A stretch of 64,000 nt of DNA from Bathynomus jamesi. Taxonomy: Eukaryota; Arthropoda; Malacostraca; Isopoda; Cirolanidae. Location: NCBI GenBank assembly GCA_023014485.1, contig JAJOZX010002352.1, positions 444,001 through 508,000 of the forward strand. The letters run 5' to 3'. The notes beneath the pieces were generated by a model, which made no database searches, was not told the origin of the DNA, and saw nothing but the letters and a program-made list of their open reading frames with translations. Positions 37,201 to 50,000 of the stretch are shown here, one piece after another (positions within the stretch are counted from its first letter, which is position 1; every line of letters starts with the position of its first letter). The position numbers and the translations under genes are program-made.

Positions 37201-40200
37201 TTAAAAGCAATTCGAACTTATCATCATATGGTTTCCTTTTTAATTCATTACGGATGCTATTTCTTTTGAATTTAAAGTTATTTCGCGCATTTCGTACGTA
37301 TATTTTCTAGAAATCCATTCCCCATTTTGCGTGGGGTGGGCACGGCGCTTGAACTTGGAACTCGAGACACTCGCATCGATTGTGAACACACTGCTCAAGT
37401 CTGAGGCACTTGGCGTCATACTTGTTAGAGTATTTTCCAGAGATGATATTCCATCCCAATCTCCAGCCCTGTTACGCGCAGGGAAATGAAAAATATAACG
37501 TGATGCTCAGTGATCCCCGTATTGTCCCCTTTTACGATTCGCACGAAGAAAGCGGAGGCAGTATCCTCTCTATGTTCCATTCCAAATTGAACTTATTATA
37601 TTCTGAATTAATTTTTCCCTCTTAAAACTTACTTTATTCCGTTTGGCGCAGTGTTCTCACTGGAAGGAGGCGCTTCGTATCTTAAAGTTGGCTGTGACTC
37701 GTTCTTCTTCCCTCGTGGTGCCTCCTGCCGCGGCACAAACCTCCTACTGGGACCAGCACGTGTTCACCGACCTCGAGGCTCACTTCAAAAAGGAATTGCC
37801 AGGTGAGGAGTCAGTCTGTTTTCTTACAGTGCAGTGAATTTTCTTTGTTTATGATTATCGAGTTCAAATTTAATGGGATTTGTCTTAACCGCGCGAAGGA
37901 CGCACAATGGAGTTCACTTTCGACGTGACACAGACACCCGTCATCGGTCGGCGCTACCTCACGAGAGAAACTCATTCCACCGCACAATCGATCACTACGG
38001 GAGAAATATTTAATCGGGAAGAAGTGAGTTACGCCATTTCTCTGTTTATAATTCTATTTGCTTTAACAGACCTCTTTTGGTCTTCATCAATGACGATGTA
38101 ACTCATTTTATGGACATTTTTATCAACTTGTCATGGAAACGAATATCATCACACTCGCGTACGCCAACCATTGCATCATCGTGAAACGAATCCGTAATTT
38201 AAATTGTATACAAGTACTCGGTTAAATGATTTTGAATTTCCGTCTGACTCACTCTTTTTCGACTTAGGGGAGCGGAAAGGAGCAGTCTGCTGGGGAGAAG
38301 GAGTCTGTGTCCCCCCAAAGGAGTCTTTCCCTGTCTGCTGCTGATACCGCCCAAATGGCAGGATGGAAGAGACCTTGGTTGTCGCAGGTATCCCCACTCT
38401 ACGTTCACGTTTTACATCCTTCTGCTTTCATATTTGATATTATACGTCTTTCCTGTCAGCGTTTTAACTATAACTCTTTGTGTCTAGGCTATTATACAGA
38501 GGGGCCAAACGTTACCTACTAATTTAATAATTTAATAGGTAAAGTCGCGCTACTGTCCCTAAATATACGGTGCATTAAGTAAGTTTTCATTACCATCACC
38601 TTAGAAGATGTAGCTTTTGTTATGCAGCGAGCTGAGGACAAGGGCAAACGCCCACAAAAACGGTCCCCATCTCCACAGAAGAAAACCAAAATCAAAATCC
38701 AAGGTTTCCGAGACGCCTGGACACTCTGCGTTTGAGAGATTGGAGGTTATAGACAGGGGTAAAGACGGATTGAGCAAGATTTTCCAGATTTAACCGGTTA
38801 AGTAAATGAAAGAGTGAAAATACCGATTAAACCCTTGCTTTAGAGAGTTGGGCAGAAAAGGGATGAAAAGTGTCGAAAGTCGGGTACTCCTTAAAGGAGG
38901 AGGCATGCAGTTAGAGTGTTCAGAAGAGCAGTGTCCGTTATAAAAGGATAGTAAAGAGAAAGTAAGGCAACATTGCGGCGAAGAGGAGAAAGAGATTGAA
39001 GATAGTAAGAGGCGGGGAATCAATGACAAAAATACTCTTCAAACGCCAAAATAAATTCAGAAAGCTAAAAATGAAACTTTCCTCTTGTTACTCCCAGATT
39101 TTTTATCAATTTCTTAATATTTCTCTCTTTAAGGCTCGTGTAAGAGAGAGACTGGTTAACTTGCTGAATACGTGTGGACAAAGAGTTGGTCTTCCCAAGT
39201 CACCTTCGGTAAGTTTGGTTTTATTTCGCATTTTTACATATCTTTAATTGATTTAATTATTAAAGTAGGAGTTACATACATTCCATGAGTAGTGGTTTTT
39301 TATAGTGATTTATTGTATACATATTATTTTACTTAAATGTTTTTGAGGTTAAAATTATTAGTGCGTGGATTACAGTTCCTAGAATGATCTAGTCCTTAGA
39401 TGTATGTTTTCTTTCTAATTAACGAAATGAAAGAAATAGCTTTCAAATAGCAAACTATTTAATTTTTTTTAAATTCTTCATTAGATGTTCGTCAATTCAT
39501 AGTTTAGTATTAGTTTGACTTAACAGATTGCATGATTTGAGTGCGAATATTGACTGCATGAGGCGTGGTTGTTAAAATACTAAAAGTTTGGAAGCATGCA
39601 GTGACCATGACAACCTCATTATTTTTTGCGACGTTCTGCATTTTCCAGAACACTTGATATAATTTTTTGTCAAACTCGCGTAAAACTAATTTTATCCAGA
39701 TATTATATGCGCTAACTTTTATAAAAAAAATACTTTTTTTTAAAATTCGTCCTATTTGTTGCAAGCATCGTAGCAAGTTTGTACTGTAACGGTTTGACAA
39801 AAAGTTTTGTCTAAATCGGAATTCACATCATAACATTATACTTGCGTAGAAACTGAATAATTCCAGCTACTAGTATTGACCCAGTTTTAGATGATGATGG
39901 TAATAAATTTTAGTGAGTGAAAGTAAGTGTTTGATTAGTTCTTTCAGTGTAATATTGTAATGCATTTGTCACATTCATGTTTCTTTGTAAATCTAAGATA
40001 CACTAATGTAGATATTTTAGTGGACTAGCTTTTTCACCAAGTTTTTTCATTGATTATTCTTGTGCATAGTGACGGTTTAATAATTAGAATTTTAACTTAT
40101 TATTAAAATTTATTTATTTGTAAAGCTGTGGATGATATTGAAGTTTAATTTTAACTTATTGAAGCTTATCCTGTGAAAATAGATTAACACCCGATACAAA

Positions 40201-40913
40201 TGCTTGGGAATAGTCCCTCACAAAAATTAATATATCATAATAATTATTATGTGGGATTTCTCAGCAGAGGTTAGAGCTTATCTTGTACACCATAGGTAAT
40301 AGAAATGAAGAGGGTTGTTGCGTCCATATCCCCATATTCCCCAAGGAAGTGAGGGTAGGGGCCCGAACCTGTATCCTTAGCCCGAATCAGTTAAATGGTG
40401 GTGGCCGACCCGCCGCTTTATCGTGACGTAAGATACAGAAAAGACAACCACGCATTTCTAAACAGCACTGGGGTTCGAACCCACGACTCGGCAGAGTGTC
40501 AGCACTGCCGGGTGGCACCACAAGACGCTCGGTCATGTCATATTTTTTCTTTAAATTTTTGTGTTACCATGGAGATATTTCATCGTCCTTTCCATACATC
40601 CTTGCATTGGCGAGTGCGGTTGTGGATGACAAATCACTTCAAGGAGAAAATTTATCCTCTCCAGTGTTCAGGGGCGCAGAATGTTCTTTTCATAGGACGG
40701 CAGATGATGTCAGCATAAGCACTTTGCTCACCCATTTCTGTTTGGAGTGTCGGTTTTTATATATCGTAAAATAGGGTAACTGGACCCAAATAAGTTTAAG
40801 GTAAATTTCGTTATTTTCATACATTTCAGATACCTATGCAGGTACCTACAATTTATAACAAAAAATTCATACTTTTATATAACGAAATTTACCTTAAATT
40901 TATTAGGGCCCAG

Positions 40914-40988
<75 letters not shown>

Positions 40989-41018
40989 TTTATATATATA
41001 TATATATATATATATAAA

Positions 41019-41057
<39 letters not shown>

Positions 41058-44000
41058 TTATATATATATATAAACTTATATATTGAAAACTTAAATTTTA
41101 CTCTCAAATTTTACGAGCGAGACACTTCTTTAGAAATTAAAACTTCGCCCACATTTTTGTCGTTCAGTCTTAGCTTTCGATTTCATCATCATGGAAGTTG
41201 TTTGGATTGGTAGTCGTTTGTTACCTTATGACAGAAGTATTGCCCACGATTCTCTTTTTATAAACTGTAATTTCGGTAGGATAAAGGCACAGTTAACATC
41301 CTTTTCATTCCACGTAAATAAATTTTCACAGAATTAACCTAATCATTTGGGAGTTAGTTAGGCATTTTTAAAGATCGATTTTATAGTTATGCTTAAAGAA
41401 TGGGTTAAACAGTACGAGAACAAAATCATGATGATGATCAGACCTGTCCTCTTGGTTTATGGAAATATAAATCATTACACAATGTAAAAAATAATTTAAA
41501 TAAATCACTGTAAACGAGTCAGGTGTTTGGTCCTTTGATAACTATTCTCTAGTGGTACATAAACATAAAAATCCCACTCTTATGTTAATATCCTTTCATA
41601 AAGTTTAGGAATAGTTGTGGCATGGCTTCTAAGTGAATATGTTTTTTACCTTTCCATGTTGATGGTTGGTGTTTTAGACTCAGCCTGAGGGAAACGTTAC
41701 TAAGGTAATAAAGATCATTCCAAATGACACCGAAGTGTTTGTAGCGTAGTGTAGATGACAACGAGTGCTTCTGTCAAATATTGCTAAAAAGCATTTACCA
41801 TAGATTTGTCGAAATTTTTAATATTATTATTATTATTATAAACAACAAAAATTCAGCTTGTAATTTTACTTTTTCGACAAATTGAAGGTAATTGGATGGT
41901 TTGGTGCGCGTGATTTTGGCTTCATATTCTGGAATTTTAAAAAGTTGGCTTATATACTGTATATAAGCCAACTTCATTTGGCGTGATATTGATTAATTTT
42001 AAACTCAAAACAAAATTGAATATAGCTTTTAATTGGTAAATTTTAGAAATTTTCAAATGTGAATTATTAGCATGAAAAATCTAAATTAAAACAAATTTCC
42101 AGTCAATGAAGAATTTTTTTTTTTTTTTTTCTTTTGAATCATTTGATTTCAATGAACACCAAAAATCTGCAAAAGCTTTCCAGATTTTTTTTTCCCTTTT
42201 TTATTTTATATTTTTGTCGTTAATTTTAACAATTTAAATTGGATTGCAATTTGTTTTGGGGTTTTGGAGAAGTATATTTCACATAAATAGAAAAAAAAGA
42301 CAATTAAATAGTAATTTTAATCTAGGATTAACGATGTTCATGGTTTTAAATTTATATATATATTTTTTAATAATTCCTACTATTTTTAAATAAAGAAACC
42401 CCAAAAACAAATTAAGTGCGCAAATATATTGTCACATTTAGTTACATTTAATTTCACTTTTGATTCACATTGTTTTCAATTCTGATTTTTTTTAATTATT
42501 ATTATTTTTAGCACTATTTTGTTATTCATAATCGTAACTATGCACGATTTTTATTTTACGTTCATTTTTACACGTTCGCTTACGCAATTTCTTCATATAT
42601 TATTCTTTTTTTTGCTTCGTTTTTAGTAATTACTTTGCTTATTTCGAAAACATGAGAAATTGATTAGATTAATGACTGCATCGCACGGAAAATTTTAAAC
42701 TGTTTTTAAATTACAATATTTAAGACACTTTTTAATTTTTTTTTTTTTTTTCCCGCCATATTTTTACACTCATTTTCAATTTTTTTTAAAGCATGATTTT
42801 TAGAATTTTGTTTATTTCCTACTTTCGTTTATTTATCAAATGCAATTTCACTTATTACTTTCGTCTGGAATTTATCTTTTAACTTTGCAATAATAAATTT
42901 TAATTAAAAACGAAAATTTTATTTAGTTATCGTACAGTTTGTTTCGTTTTATTCGTGTCACTGTTCTAAACTTTAGTTTTTACTTGTGTGTGAGAAAACC
43001 ACGATATATACAAAGCCCTTCTTTGAGAGGTTTGTATTTATATAATGTATCAACTTTCTAGTGGGAATTGTAATTTTGAAGTTGTTGAAGTTATTCACTA
43101 AATTTTGCCCTAGTTTTACCCTTTATTAAAAGCTTGATAACTTTCACAAATCCCGTTACCTAATGTCTGGTCAAAGTACAAAGTCACTATTAATTTCCTC
43201 TTGACGAAACTACCCTTGCAATGCCATCAGTGCTGTTCAATACATTTAAACACCAGTAACGCATCATTTACTTAATTGCTTTTGAAATACCATTCTTGGA
43301 CCAGTTTATTTTCGGCATCTTTACAGGTGATCTTCAGCCAAAGTTCGGAATTAGAACGTCAATCTTCGGTGGCGTCTTCTACAGAAGAAGTCTCCGTTGC
43401 CCCTGGCGACGCCAACAATGACAGAACGGCCGACGATATGACGTCATCGGAGAAGCAGTTCGCAGTCTTTAAAGATTTCGATTTCCTCGAGTATGAGCTC
43501 GAGAGTCAAGGGGTGAGTCGTGAGGGTTATTATTGACGTTACTTCACTCATCGACTCAACATAAATAATTATGAGTTTGGCTGGTATCATTTGTTTGTTT
43601 CTCGCCGCCTCAGGAGGAAAGTATGGATAACTTCAATCTCTGGGGAGTCCGGCGTCGTTCTCCCAGCCACGGGGGTGACCAAGAGCCCTCGAGTCAAGTG
43701 GAAGACCCCCATTCAGAGGCCACTCCCTCGCACGAAAAGAAGGCGTCTAAAGGAGCCTTAGGTGGGGATGGAGAATGGTGGGAGGAGGAGGGTTCGATGT
43801 CCCCTTCGGACGATCCCTCCCTCACCCACACGGAGCGTTCCAGCGGTCCGCCAACTATCCAGTCGCAACCCCCGCCCCCAACACCTCCCGTACCATCCAC
43901 CCCTCCCAAACTGAAGCTGGACACGAGTGCTGCGAGGAGGCCTCTCTCCCCGACTTCCACTTCAGAGTAAGTCACACTCGACCGTTGTGCCACTTATTAC

Positions 44001-47000
44001 GACAATACCAGAGTTCAAGTACCTTTGAATTAACTCCATTTTTTTTTCCCTGCAGTCAGAGCGAAAGCAGTGAGGATTTGGGCGACATGACCCCTTGCAA
44101 CGCCTCTCCTGGTATCGCCTCCCTGCTCTTCCGACCCATACGACAACCGAACTCTCTGGAAGACACGTGGCGTTCCCACCTTCTCTCCCTTATGACCCCC
44201 GGCATGCCTATTGTCAACCCACAAAACACTTGCTGCCTCTTCACTACTATGTTTAGAGTAATTAATTTATTTCAGTTTTTAAGTTAATTTGACTTGTTTT
44301 AGTTAATAGTTCGTGTGTAAAATGGATTTGAATGTATCTGGTCCCCAAGTTCAAGGTTCGATCCACCGCATGGAGAATGGGAAAGGAGCTTTTATATAAT
44401 ATATAAAACAATTCGACCAACATAATATTAAACTGGTGTGAGACGTGTGAAGAAGCATATTTTAGGGTTTTGTGTATAATACGAAGCACTTTCATTGCTT
44501 CGTTTTCAACGAAGATGCCAGCTCGTAAAAATTATTTAATACCCGTAGGACTGTGTTAACAAGTTTTGTGAACTGTCTGTGGAGGGAGGTCAGTTCCTCA
44601 GTCCAGTGATTGGCGCAAATCCTTTCTTTAAACAGATGGAGGTAAGATTGTATTATTTAATTTTAACTGAAGTGTGAATTTAAAAAATGTTTTGGGAATA
44701 TATATTCAAATATATTCAAATACTTTACAAAAAAAAAAAAATGAAGAGTGAGGTCATTTGCAGATGATCGGGAATACAGCTCCTCTCCCGTACATCTTTT
44801 TGGACTCATTTCTTCTCACATCCTCTGGATTCACACAGAAATTTCGGTCAACTTTTATCGCTTTAAATGAACATCTGGATACATATTTAGATAAGCAGGA
44901 GAACGCCTTGGTTGTGAGTTAATTTAATGTAACTAACCGGTTTAATAGAATAGTTATAGACAATGTTTAAGTATGGAGAGCATGAAACAATGTGACCCAT
45001 CGCATGATAAGGACAGGAATAAAATAAATTTTAAAAATGGTGTAACAGAAAGGAGAGTAACTGTTGAAATTAAACCTGCGAGATGGTTACTTACTGTGTG
45101 TAATTCTTATATAATGTTTCAAAAGAAAATACTACTCGCAACAGCCGTAAAATTGGATTTTTGTCAAAGCAATTATTAAAGTCAACCTCATGAAGCTCGA
45201 TGAAATTTTAATTATTAGAAGTACTTTCGTCGTTCAGTAATGAGACTATTTCAAATGCAATGTACAGGGTGTACATAAAGTCAGGATCTATTTTTGTGAA
45301 GCACTTGGAAATGATATGGAATTCAATCATAAAATGATAATTATTTAATAAATGTTACCACTTTAAGAGTAGGATTCGACGTGACGCCCATCAGTATCCC
45401 TGCACAGCTCAAATCGTTCCGCAGCATTTCTAAACACATTCTGGAGCATTTGCGGGGTTATGTTATCTGCAGCAGTTCGTATACGTGTACGTAAGTTTTC
45501 AAGACTCGTAATCTTCGTCTGATAGACGTGCGATTTGATAAAGCCCCATGGAAAGAAATCTAAAGGGGTTAAATCTGGTGATCTCGCTGGCCAAGGTCTT
45601 TTGTTGCTTCCGCGTCCGATCCAGCGATTTGGAAAACGTCCATTTAGATAATCCTGAACAATTTTGGCATAGTGACAAGGAGCACCATGTTGATAGACGA
45701 CGGTACTAACAATCCTATCCCCGTCGTCTATCAACATGATGGTGCTCTTGTCACTATGCCAAAATTGTTCAGGATTATCTAAATGGACGTTTTCCAAATC
45801 GCTGGATCGGACGCGGAAGCAACAGACCTTGGCCAGCGAGATCACCAGATTTAACCCCTTTAGATTTCTTTGCATGGTGCTTTATCAAATCGCACGTCTA
45901 TCAGACGAAGATTACGAGTCTTGAAAACTTACGTACACGTATACGAACTGCTGCAGATAACATAACCCCGCAAATGCTCCAGAATGTGTTTAGAAATGCT
46001 GCGGAACGATTTGAGCTGTGCAGGGATACTGATGGGCGTCACGTCGAATCCTACTCTTAAAGTGGTAACATTTATTAAATAATTATCATTTTATGATTGA
46101 ATTCCATATCATTTCCAAGTGCTTCACAAAAATAGATCCTGACTTTATGTACACCCTGTATATTCCTCAGCAACAGTGACATGTGGCATATTTGGTATCA
46201 TTGCATTATTTCCAGTGTTTGAATGGAATCCGTTCTACACTAAAGCTTCACGGTTTAGGAGAGAGCCTGCATGAGTCTAGTCCCGATGATCAGCAACTGG
46301 AGTTGTGCAAATGCCTCTATAAACTTAATTTCCAACTTTCTCTCCTCTACGAGACATACGCCAAATTCTTGGCCATGCTTTTGCAGTTTGCTCAGAGCAT
46401 TCAGGTTAGTTGTTTACTTAAAGTTCCTTGTAATTGGTAATAAAAACATTTGAAATAAATCAGTTTTCGCAGAAATTCTTTTAATATATTAAATTCAAAT
46501 GACATAATCACTACAGGTTTCAGCTTTTAAGTTTTCCTATCATTTACAACTAGTATTAACCTTTTCATGCCCGAATCATTTAATTTCCATAAGGACTAAT
46601 GTAAAACTTTGTCACATTTGCAACCATATGGCATGGAAGGTTAAACAATTTTTAATTTTTTTTTGAAAGTATTTAATGAATAATAATAACCACTATTAAT
46701 ATCTGCTTCCCACTGATCATAGGCAAACGATCACAGCGTTGAATTAAGCGCCCTTCGAGGAAAACTTGTAGCTGCGTCAGAAGAACTGGATGCCACTCCT
46801 CCGAGCAGCCCAAGTAGACTCACAACCACACCGATTGTCGAACGTCAAATGCCGGAGGTAGGTGCACATAAAGAAAGCCACTGAGGCCTATATATATAGA
46901 AAAATCGATAACCGTACTTCAAATCTGGTAATCCGCAATCCAAATAGGATTATATTGATTATATGATACTTTTAAATCCCGCGGCTCAAGTAGTTAAAGA

Positions 47001-50000
47001 TCTGGGGCTTCACTCTAGTACAATTCTTATTTCTTACGTTCTTTCTCCCCGGTTCTTAGGTTTAGGATTCGTGCTCATTCTCCATTTGTATAAGGAAATA
47101 GGGATTTAGATTATTAAAATTTAGTCGATTTGCTAAGTAAAAATTCCACATTTGAGAAAATGTCACACTATTCCCAATCGCGATAAAAACGTCAAATGAG
47201 AATGGCTAACATTTCCTAATCTAACCTGGGGGAAAGATGTGAATAAGAATGGAATGAATGCAAAAAACTGAACTTTCTTCTACGTGAAGGTCAAAATATG
47301 ATAATAAAAACCCACTCTAGACAGAGTTTATTTCCACAACAGTTTCGATGCCCACTGGCATCCGAAGAGGATGCTAGTGGGCATCGAAACTGTTGTGGAA
47401 ATAAACTCTGTCTATTAGAGTGGGGTTTTATTATCATAAGAATGGAATGAATTGGTAATTGACCAGTTTGAAAATGCCTCCTTTGATATTTTCACTCTTG
47501 GGCGCGGAGTGAAATTGAGTGCGATACTATCATGAAATTATGGGGAATCAAAAAAAGTGGGGCACTAAAGAAATTAAAATATTGCGGATTGATAAGAGAG
47601 GTAAAAGTACCAATAAAAATTGGAGCGGGACAACAAGTTTACTCTCACTGTTATTCCCATTTGAGTCCGCGCCCAAGAAAGAGAATCTCAAACGGAACCT
47701 TTTCGAATCGGTTTATTCCCCATTCACGTCCACTGCCTTTCCCACTTAAGTCCGGGTTAAGATAGGTTCTGATTGGTTAGGAAATATTAAACATTCCCAT
47801 TCAGTACCGTTTCACCGATGAACACAGTTTCCCGAATGTGCACTTGTTTTTTTTTTCACTTTTTTTACCACGAATGGGCAATAATCTTTGAAGCAAGGCA
47901 TGGGTAAAATAAAGAAGTATCCCACTCATTGTCATTTCCAATTTCAATCTGCGCCCAAGAGTAAGGATATCAAGAGGTATTTTCAAATCGGTATATTTCC
48001 AATTTATGCCATTCTCAACTTTCCCACTTTGGTTGAGGTTCAGTTAAAAAATATAGCCATTCCCATTTGGCGCCTTTACCGCAAAGAAGAATAGTTTTAT
48101 TGTTCCTCCAATCTGGATTTCTCACTTTATGCATTTTCATTTCCGGACCATGGATGGGAGTGAAGTAATGAACAGTAAGATCTCACCCCCATACTAGGCC
48201 ATTCCAATGAGAAGCGTGTGTTTCTCAAAAGAAGAAAATGTCACTATTCCCATTCGCGAAAAAAGTGCCAAATGGGACTGGTTAATATTTCCTAACAACT
48301 TGGATCAAAGTGGGAAAGCCGTGGATGAGAATGGCATGAATTAGGAATAAACTGGATTGAAAATGCCTCCTTTGCAATGAAATGGAAATGACATCGCGTG
48401 GGATGATACCCACAGAAAATAGGTGACGGATAAAAAAGAGACAAAACTCTAAATAGATTACAGTTGGGGAGGAAATCGGTATTATTCCACTCGATGGCAT
48501 TCCCGACCCACAAGCGAGAATGTACAAAAATTAAAATATGCACATGGCGCTGTGTGGGAATATTAAATATTTCCTACCTTAACCCAGACCGAAGTAGGAA
48601 AGGCCGTGAATGAAGACTTGAATTGGGAATAGACCGATTTGAAAATACTTTGTTTAAAAGTCTCACTTTCCCATTCTTGGTCGCGGAATCGAATGGGAAT
48701 GAGGTGAGTGAGAGTCATTCCCACTTCATTCCGCACCCACGAATGAGAAAGCAGAGCGAGAGAATTTTAAAGGAAGCATTTTTGAGTCAGACATGAACTG
48801 GAAAGAGACATTCTCATTTACGGCTTCCCCACTTTGGTCCGGGTTGGGTTATGATTGGTTAATGTTAATTAGGTTACGAAATATTAAACACTCGGCGCCG
48901 TTTCCGCGAATGGGAATGTAGGGACATCGTTTCCCATACTTCCTCCTTCATGTCATACCCATTCCCATCCGTGGTCTGAAAATGAACAATGAAAAATACA
49001 CATTTGATAAAAGCGTTTCTTGATTTGAAATAATGTTACTCCATTTCCACTCACCGTAAATGGGAATGACTAATGCTTCCTAACTTTATTTTACTTAACC
49101 AAAGTTGGTTTGATTACCGCCTACTCGATGGCATTCCCACTCGCATTCGTGGTCCACAAGTAAGAATGTACGAAAGTGAAAAGGCACATTTGAGAAACGG
49201 TTTTGTGTCGCTGCAACTCGACTGAGTAGGAATGTTTAATATTTCCTAACCCAACTTATTTTAACCAATCAGAACCTAGTTATGTTCTGACTGGTTAGGC
49301 TAATGTTAGGTTAGGAAGTATTAAGCATTCTCACTCAGCGCCGTTCAGCTACGAAAACAGTTTCCTAAATCAAGACAGGCTTTTCTCAAATATGAATTTT
49401 TTCACTTTTGTACATTCTCACTTGTGGACCACGAATCGGAATGACATTGAGTAAGCAGTAATCCTCAAGTTAACCTAACCTGGACTAAAGTGGGAAAGCC
49501 GTAGATGAGAATTAGAATGGCACAAGTTGGGAATAGACCTATTTGAAAATGCCTCCTATAATAACTCTCCCTCTTGGGCAAGGTAAATTTATGAGTGAAA
49601 TATTTATAAAAACTAACGCCACACATTTCCAAGAATTTTTCGTTTCTCCGTTTAGGGGGAAGAGGGAGAGGGAGAGGGAGAGTGTGAGAGTGTTGGAGGA
49701 GAAGACAGCGAGGCTGCGAGCATCGAAGGAGAAAGTACTTTGGGCGCAGTCGGATTAGAGATCCCGGAAGGACCACATTCTCCTGTGTCTTTCGGATCCC
49801 AAACCTCTGTTTCACCGCAGACATCTCCCACATCCTCTCATCAAGCACATCATCAGGTAAGGAGAATATATAAAAAAAACTTGTTAGTTATTCATTGTAA
49901 GGAATAAGCTGTTTTTATTAAATGGTGACACCTTGAAAAGTTTAATTTTTTTTTTAGTAAACATTACAATATAAATGTCGTAAATAAAAAATATTTAAAT

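Larger units (their letters stand above)
39209..43326 (+). other. fry: fry intron 23 (4.1 kb)
   Basis: AT-rich. Contains a tRNA-like SINE head, an inverted repeat and a long (TA)n block. Most of 41100-43326 is unrecognised AT-rich sequence with poly-T tracts and one small palindrome (GTTGGCTTATATACTG and inverse at 41944-41972). Confidence 0.8.

Noticed and set aside
36738..37650. An additional fry exon between exons 19 and 20 (for example 37410-37625)
   Set aside because: The conserved sequence runs from AKYIE in exon 19 straight to SHWKEAL in exon 20, in phase; the open frame has no furry similarity that I can see.
38638..38740. Lys-rich frame ([20 protein letters not shown]) between fry exons 22 and 23 as an extra exon
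   Set aside because: No phase-compatible acceptor and donor pair was found, and exon 22 joins exon 23 directly in frame at the conserved position.
40889..41107. Open frame of alternating Tyr/Ile residues
   Set aside because: It is a translation of the (TA)n microsatellite.
45265..46158. Palindrome as a sequencing artefact from an unsplit hairpin read
   Set aside because: The palindrome is bounded by TIRs and TA, its flanks are not palindromic, and a second locus has the same loop.
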